Origin: Ottelia alismoides
Taxonomy: Eukaryota > Streptophyta > Magnoliopsida > Alismatales > Hydrocharitaceae
Reading direction: 5' to 3'
DNA length: 64,000 nt
Assembly: GCA_037367405.1 (NCBI GenBank)
Contig: JAZKJV010000155.1
Coordinates: 310,001 to 374,000 of the forward strand
Both the position numbers and the translations under genes were made by a program. Numbering within the stretch: the first letter of the stretch is position 1; each line of letters opens with the position of its first letter. This document shows positions 58,410 through 64,000 of the stretch, piece after piece. The notes beneath the pieces are model-generated. The model had not been told where the DNA came from. It worked only from the letters and a program-made list of their open reading frames with translations, and ran no database searches.

Positions 58410-61304
58410 TGATGAATCCACGATTCATCATCTCAATATCTTAATCTTAGCAAAATCCTTGAATAGAGTCTCAAATAAATGTCCATAAAATCAATAAATT
58501 AACAAAACAACTCTTGTAAATAAAACACACTAATTAGTGTATATTAGATTGTACAAAATACATTAGCAATAAAAAGCCGCAAAATTAAAGGAGTTTTTCA
58601 TCTATAAATAGGCCAAAACTTCATGTATTTTTAATAATTTCATTTCAACTCCTTTTTGGCTAATTCTTTCTATATCTTGTTCATAAAAATGTATATAAAA
58701 AATAAAAATATAAAATAAATTTCACCTCAAATAAATGCTCCTAGATCCCAAAGACAAAAAGCCATAAAGTCCAACTTTCCGCCCAAATTTCCGCTCTGTA
58801 TGAACTCCAAATTCACCAAACTCACTTTTAAAGTTCAAGTTAGAAAATTATCTATCCAATGAAAGTGGCATTTCATTAAAATTGGTGCTCGTTTGCAAAA
58901 TTTGGGTTTTGGGACCTAGATGTGCATTGTATATATTGTACATATTTTTTGTTTTCCCATTTTTTATTTTTTTTCTTAATCACTAAAAATCCAAAACCAA
59001 TTTTGTGTTGTATCTTATTTCTAGTATTTTATTGTATTTTTCTGGTGTAAATATCTTTTATTAAAAATAAAAAAAATTAAAATTAGATAAGCAAAAAAAA
59101 TCGTACACAGTGTTTGTCTTATTTTGTAAATTCTCCACTCTTTGTCTTCTCTTTTATTTAATTGTATTTAAAGTAGCCCACTTTATTTTATTTTAGTTTC
59201 CTTTATTTATTTTCCATTCTCTACAATAACTTCCATTCAACTCCATATTTTCTCTTCTACCATCAACTTCCATTCAACCCAGCCATCTTCCAATAACCTC
59301 CATTCTATTCCATCTCATCCACCTTCATTTTTCTCTAACTTCCATTCTTCTTTTCATTATATTCATATCTTCATCCATATTTTTCACCATCCGCCATTCT
59401 AATAGGAAAAAGGAGAGGGCTTGGAGTGTTTTGTTGGTGACAGCGGTGAAGCATCTTCCTCAAGCGACGACCTCATTCAGGCGAGATCCGCGAAGCTCCG
59501 CTCCACGTCACGAGTTCCCCATCGAGCTCGCATAGCTTCTCTAATTTTTATTTTGCCAATCGGATCGAGGTGACGACAAGAGTTCGGCGTAGCTGCTCCG
59601 CCAATCCGGCGAAGATTCAGGTAAGTATTTCTCCTCATTTCTCTTTTATTTTATTTTATCTAATATCTTATTTCCTTATTGTCTTGATCACCATTATTAT
59701 TTTTATTTTCATCATCTTCCCCACCATTCATCATCACCATTATCCATCTCCATCATACTCTTCACCATTCCCTTTTTACCATTTTTATCTATCTGTTTCC
59801 AATTTAAAAAAACTAAAAAAATTTAAAAAAATAAAAGAAAAACAAAAAAATGGACAGGGGAAGTAGCAGCACCGCCGCCCCCTGTAGCCCTCTCCGCCCT
59901 CGCAGGCGGCGCCGCCCCGTCCTCTCGGCCGCCTGCGCCCCACCACCCCCACGGCTCTCCACCGCCAGCAAAGTCGGCCGCTGCGTGAGCCCCGCCACCA
60001 ACCGCAATGACCGAACGCCGCCGCTGAAGCCACCTGAACTGAAGCCCGCTTTGCCCTGCCTTGCCGCGCTGCCGGTCGCCCTCCCACGCACGTTCCCTGC
60101 CGACCGCAGCCATGCTGCCGTACTCTTCCTCGCTGCCACGTGCGGCCGCGCCCTAATCGCCCACTACAGGAAGAAGAAGGTCCTCACGATTTTTTAATGT
60201 GAAAATCACATTTATTTTATTTCAAGTTTCTTTAATTATATATCAGTCCCTGTGCTTGTTTTGTCATGTTTAAGTGTATTTCAGTTTTGCAGGGATAACC
60301 CTGTGTTCATGTTTAATTTGGACTTCATTATTGCATCTTTAATTTCAATGAAAAATAACATGATGTTGAGCAACAAATTGTCTACCATCTGAATATTTAT
60401 TTATATTTTTGTGAGTTGGTAATTAATTAAAATTATTTAACTGAAATATTTCATATTTTACCCAATTTGGAACCATAAATTCATATCTTACTTACAATTG
60501 CTCGAAAAATTTCACAAAAATTAGGAATGATGCCTTGAAATGTGATTGAATTATTATCCAAATTTCATCTCAATAGAAGTTGTCTTGTGCTTTAAATAAA
60601 TTGTAGAGTGATTTTGATATTTGATCTTTAATTAAATCCACATACATCTTTTGCAAAATTTCAACTCTTTGCATGTATAAATAACTTTTTGAGATAATTC
60701 ACACTGGACATTGCTATTGTGGATTTATTAGGAATTTATTAGTCACTCCTACTATGTTTTCATTAAAAATCCACATTTTGTCAGAAAATTCCAAAAATAT
60801 TACTGTAGCATCCTTGCATCATGTTTCCACTAAAGTTTTCATAATTTTTGCATTTTGTTTGTGTGAAAAATTGTGAAATAACCCATAAAAAGTATGCATT
60901 TTTAATTATTGCATTTTAATTCCTAAAATTCTAAAAAATGCGTTTTGTACTCATCTCTGGACTAGGATTGTAGGGAAAATACAATTAGGCTAAATATGAT
61001 TAAATTCATATTAAAATTAATTTGGCCTAGTAGTGTATTTTCTTATTGTTTTAATTTATCCACATTTGCATTTGTTTTTGCATTAAAAAAATTTAAAAAT
61101 ACCATTTGGAAACGTAGACCTAAGTTTTTTTTGAATTAATCCGACGTTGTTCCTTTGCCTTCCTGTGTTCGACCCCGGACTTGCCCGAGATATAAATTAA
61201 AGCCGAGACACTCTTCACAGAGATCTTCGTTCGATTCTGACTGATTTGCTAAGTACACATACTACAACAAACCTAAATTAAAACACGTATTCAACGATCC
61301 ATCA
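58410..61304 (+). repeat. 5' LTR of element E
   Basis: Begins with the TGATGAATC / GATTCATCA terminal inverted repeat (58410-58430) and ends CCATCA. 58410-59090 and 60950-61304 match the two halves of the D LTR. In between lies a 1.85-kb part with pyrimidine-rich CTTCCATTCAAC repeats (59220-59350), a GC-rich island (about 59860-60170) and a splice-donor-like CAGGTAAGT (59618-59626). GTTCGACCCC lies at 61167-61176. The frame 59850-60197 is Arg/Pro/Ala-rich low-complexity sequence and is not called as a gene. Confidence 0.85.
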
Positions 61305-61306
61305 GA

Positions 61307-61324
61307 TGGTGTCGTTGTCGGGGA
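61307..61324 (+). other. Primer-binding site of element E
   Basis: TGGTGTCGTTGTCGGGGA, two bases after the LTR. The three differences from the tRNA-Asp complement are all C-to-T. Confidence 0.8.
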
Positions 61325-62492
61325 GGCAAACAACTTAGGGATTAATTTAAAAAATTAGATTTAGATTTTCATTCACTCAGGTAGTCTGACCCTCGAGCCA
61401 CCTTGTATTTATTCCATTTTTTCTCTTAATTATTTTCTGCTCATTTTTTTGTGTATATATTTTGGTATTAATCTCTCAAATATAAATTTCTTTTTCCTTG
61501 CGAGGGCCCAGTGAACTTGGAGTGCATCAGAGGTCGACGGAAGTGACGCTCGCCGACTGTTGAAGAGCAAGAAAATTTGAATTTATTTTCAAGAGATTTT
61601 TTTGTTTTGTTTTTTGTAATTGTCATGTTGTATTAATTTAGGTAACACCCTCTTTACAACGGTTCTTATTTGAGAGCTCGTGCTTGTATCCAGACTGGAC
61701 TTTGGACCCTCTCGTGGTCGTGTGGTTTATTGACGTAGAATAAGACTTGCACTCGTGGCTCTTAGAGCATTTTTTAGAATATCTTTATTGCTTGTGCTCG
61801 TAATTTTTAGGACCACACATTACATCTAACGAGACACACTTAGACCACAAGACTATTAGTCAAATTTAACTTGTTCATCACTCGCTAATAGAACTATCTA
61901 TCTAGGAGCGGTTTTCTTGTTTGCATCTCATTTAGTATAAAATTCAATTCTGCCTTGCATCCCGCATGTAGAGCCGAGGATCACCGTAAGTCTCCTGAAC
62001 TGAGCATGCATCATTGATTTAACTATTTGCATCGGTTTTTCTCGACTCCTTCCCCTTTGGTTTTTGAAACTTAGGTTAAAAGGAAATCATGATTGATCGT
62101 TAGGCGTGCTTTGTTTGGTGGACTAATCAAGTGATTACCGAACGTAAATCGATACTGCTAATCAGAGATGAAAAAAAAACTGACTAAAACTAACATTTTT
62201 TTAAGAGAGCAAAACCCTCATTGTATGCTTGGCTATTGTAATTGTTGAGAGGTGAGGACGCATCCTTAGGATAGTGCCCAAAACCTACTTTTAAGCCTTG
62301 CGTAATTGGACTTGTACATTGATTTATCACCTAATTAATCTGAAAAGATAAAAGGTCAGACTCTTGCGACCATCATTGTGTTGAGTAGGTGAACTCGGGG
62401 TTTGCTCTTGTGTTTGTTTGTTTTATGTGTTATTCGGTGTACTTGCACGCTTTCTCCCTCGATCCGCTTCATTTTCCCATCTCACTTCCAAG
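61325..62492 (+). other. Leader of element E
   Basis: Colinear with the leader of D. The shared module is degraded here (AGAGAGCAAAACCCTCATTG near 62204). No gene is visible. Confidence 0.65.
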
Positions 62493-63004
62493 ATGTTAGA
62501 ATATTGGTCACCATATCCATGTCACTCTTCCTTGACCTTATTCCGATCATCTCCACCCTCTTATTCCTCCTCATACCCCCACCACGACCGCGAAGTCAGA
62601 ACTCCGACTGACTTCTCCAATTCTTCATCCTTCTCAGCTACCCCATATTCCTACACCCCTGACCCATAACCAGCCTGGATTGACTCATCATGTTCTCATC
62701 CGCTTGCTGGAATCAAGGAACAAATCGAAGAGCAAGCGACTGCTGAGATGAATGACTGGCAGAATCAGTTGCTCCCACAGACATCATTCTCACCTCGAGT
62801 TGGGACCAAATAACAATTGACCTATACACATCCCAACCTGACCTTAGGGTACAACGTGGTTGACCAAATAGACCGAATGGAGAGGCATGCACTAAATGAT
62901 ATTCCTGACTTGATTGACCTGAGTGATCTAGCCCACTTTGACCAAATCACCCATTTGGAGAGCCAACATGTACAGGGGATTGGATTCATGCGACCGATTT
63001 ATAG
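62493..63004 (+). pseudogene. N-terminal coding region of element E
   Basis: Starts ATG at 62493, like D at 36269, with the shared REVRTPTDFSNSSSF stretch. Stops are TAA at 62667 and in the segment just before 62817, both where D reads CAA, and TAG at 63002 where D reads CAG. A net 7-base loss relative to D near 62945 shifts the frame. D and E therefore each keep codons the other has lost. No capsid motif is seen; role unknown. Confidence 0.65.
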
Positions 63005-64000
63005 ATCCCCTGTCTACTGACTCCACCTTATAAGGCTCCGACCAACATCTGCCATACAGGCGGGCCATACTCAACCCAACATTACACGCCTGAGTCAAGC
63101 TATGTTGAGTATAAGATCCCAAGTTCTCAGCAGTATCCTCCAATTGCGCTGACTTCTCTCATGAGGTGTAATGAGAACTTATTGGAGGATGACATTTGTA
63201 GACCGATAAAAAGTCCAGGTAGGAATGTGGATCATGGATTTCGTGTATTGAATCTTAAAAACCTGGAAGACACCGGATTGACCACGCGACATGTACAACT
63301 GGAGTCCCTTCTACCTCCCTCTTCTACTAACCACTTTTCCTCAAAACTTAAGTCTGTACATTCTCCTATTCCTCCTTCACCTATCAAAAAGACCAAAAAA
63401 TGGGAAAAATTGGAAAATACCATGAAAATTGAACATGGAAAAGATCTACAAAAATGGGATCCTGCACTTAGGGAAGCATTGGATAAAAAGTTGATTTTTG
63501 AGCTACCCTTAATAATGACCATTGAACACTTTCCCGACCTTAAAAGATTTGTGAGAAATAAATTGATGCCTAAAAGGTTGGACAATAAGAGGATAAGGAC
63601 TAAGAAACATGCAGTGTCTATGGCCACATCTTTGATGATAGGTAGAAAAACCAAGAGCTGCAGAGTAAAGCGGTTGCCTAGGTTTGATTGTGAAATAAAA
63701 GATACCACATTCACCCATGCAAGAATCGATGATGACTCACCGATTAATATCCTTCCGACCTCTGTGTTTGCCAAGCTCAAACTCGGATCTGCCAAGAAGT
63801 CAAGAGAGATCGTTCAATTGGTGGATCGGTCCATTATATGGTCGAGAGGAACCATTTCTGTCATCATTACTTTCCAAGGTGCTCTACTAGAGATAGACTT
63901 CACGATCATTGACATTGAGCACCGAGGAGAGTTCACCCAGTCTCCGATCATTCTTGGGAAGCCGTTCTTAGCTTTGGCTAAGGCAACTATAGATTGTGAG
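63005..64000 (+). CDS. Retropepsin-containing frame of element E, incomplete at the window end
   Basis: 332 codons are open from after the TAG at 63002 to the last base. The first part is unrecognised and is followed by a Lys-rich section with WEKLENTMKIEHGKDLQKWD and RNKLMPKRLDNKRIRTKK. Then comes a retropepsin-like domain: IDDDSPINILPTSVFAKLKL (active-site stretch from 63725), IVQLVDRS and IILGKPFLALAKATID (about 63944-63994). Related elements have LDxGASxxxLP and ILGRPFLxxA. The catalytic D-x-G reads D-D-D, so the glycine is missing and protease activity is doubtful. Frame and length suggest a gag-position protein fused to protease, with RT expected next. The long minus-strand frame here (63232-63795) is a shadow. 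Confidence 0.75.
   Translation, partial: MPCLLTPPYKAPTNICHTGGPYSTQHYTPESSYVEYKIPSSQQYPPIALTSLMRCNENLLEDDICRPIKSPGRNVDHGFRVLNLKNLEDTGLTTRHVQLESLLPPSSTNHFSSKLKSVHSPIPPSPIKKTKKWEKLENTMKIEHGKDLQKWDPALREALDKKLIFELPLIMTIEHFPDLKRFVRNKLMPKRLDNKRIRTKKHAVSMATSLMIGRKTKSCRVKRLPRFDCEIKDTTFTHARIDDDSPINILPTSVFAKLKLGSAKKSREIVQLVDRSIIWSRGTISVIITFQGALLEIDFTIIDIEHRGEFTQSPIILGKPFLALAKATIDCE

Larger units (their letters stand above)
58410..64000 (+). mobile_element. Element E: Athila-like element, 5' part, running off the window
   Basis: A 2895-bp 5' LTR, a tRNA-Asp-type primer site, a leader and a coding region that is open to the last base of the window. It belongs to the same family as D but keeps the LTR middle part and the protease region that D has lost. 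It was inserted into copia copy I. Whether pol follows cannot be seen. Confidence 0.9.

Noticed and set aside
59785..60197. Several GC-rich frames on both strands of the E LTR
   Set aside because: Open on several frames because of base composition; Arg/Pro/Ala low complexity without a domain. Kept only as a finding about a GC-rich island.
63232..63795. 187-codon minus-strand frame
   Set aside because: It is antisense to the protease-containing plus-strand frame of E, and its translation has no recognisable motif.

Overview
The window is plant nuclear DNA made almost entirely of nested LTR retrotransposons. I found no host gene, tRNA, rRNA or CRISPR array. Evidence for a plant: Athila-type Ty3/gypsy pol and gag motifs, primer-binding sites matching the 3' end of tRNA-Asp (TGGCGCCGTTGCCGGGGA and close variants), and a Ty1/copia element with a TGGTATCAGAGC-type site. 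Very long LTRs (about 2.9-3.8 kb) and several layers of nesting suggest a large, repeat-rich angiosperm genome, possibly a monocot. The species cannot be named from the sequence.

Layout, left to right. Element A (1-6104) is a non-coding Athila-like element whose 5' LTR lies mostly off the window. It sits in the 3' LTR of a minus-strand copia element, H (6105-7559 and 19940-26166). Element B (7560-19939) is a complete gag-only Athila-like element inserted in the copia reverse transcriptase, with target duplication ACAGG/ACAAG. A solo LTR (26198-29993, perfect GTAGG duplication) is inserted in the remains of another LTR, G (to 31660). Element C (31738-51114, perfect AGTTT duplication) carries a protease but no recognisable gag core, RT or integrase. 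Its 5' LTR is split by element D (34044-39984, GTAGT/GTAAT), a short deletion derivative. C interrupts F, a decayed Athila-like pol (51120-54180: RT, RNase H, integrase) with a truncated 3' LTR (54678 to about 55516). This is joined to a second minus-strand copia copy, I (to 58409), which is interrupted by element E (58410 to the window end). E has a 2.9-kb LTR and an open frame into a retropepsin that lacks the usual catalytic triplet.

The Athila-like elements share one plan: LTR starting TGATGAA, tRNA-Asp site, leader ending in a GGGAGAG..CCCTC motif, coding region if present, array of CTATACTTAGG hairpins each followed by a G-run, a terminal module with two possible pairings, A/T-rich TTTGAAAA repeats, a 3' module, the AAGTATAGGGG polypurine tract, and the LTR. 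No element in view has a complete gag-protease-pol set. B offers gag, C and E protease and F pol, which suggests past mobilisation in trans. Premature stops are mostly one C-to-T or G-to-A change from a sense codon, as expected of heavily methylated repeats.

The least explained signals are the hairpin array with covarying stems, the terminal module with mutually exclusive pairings, the chain of palindromes in the copia LTR, and the CACGTG and CCC-phrase repeats in the LTR interiors.
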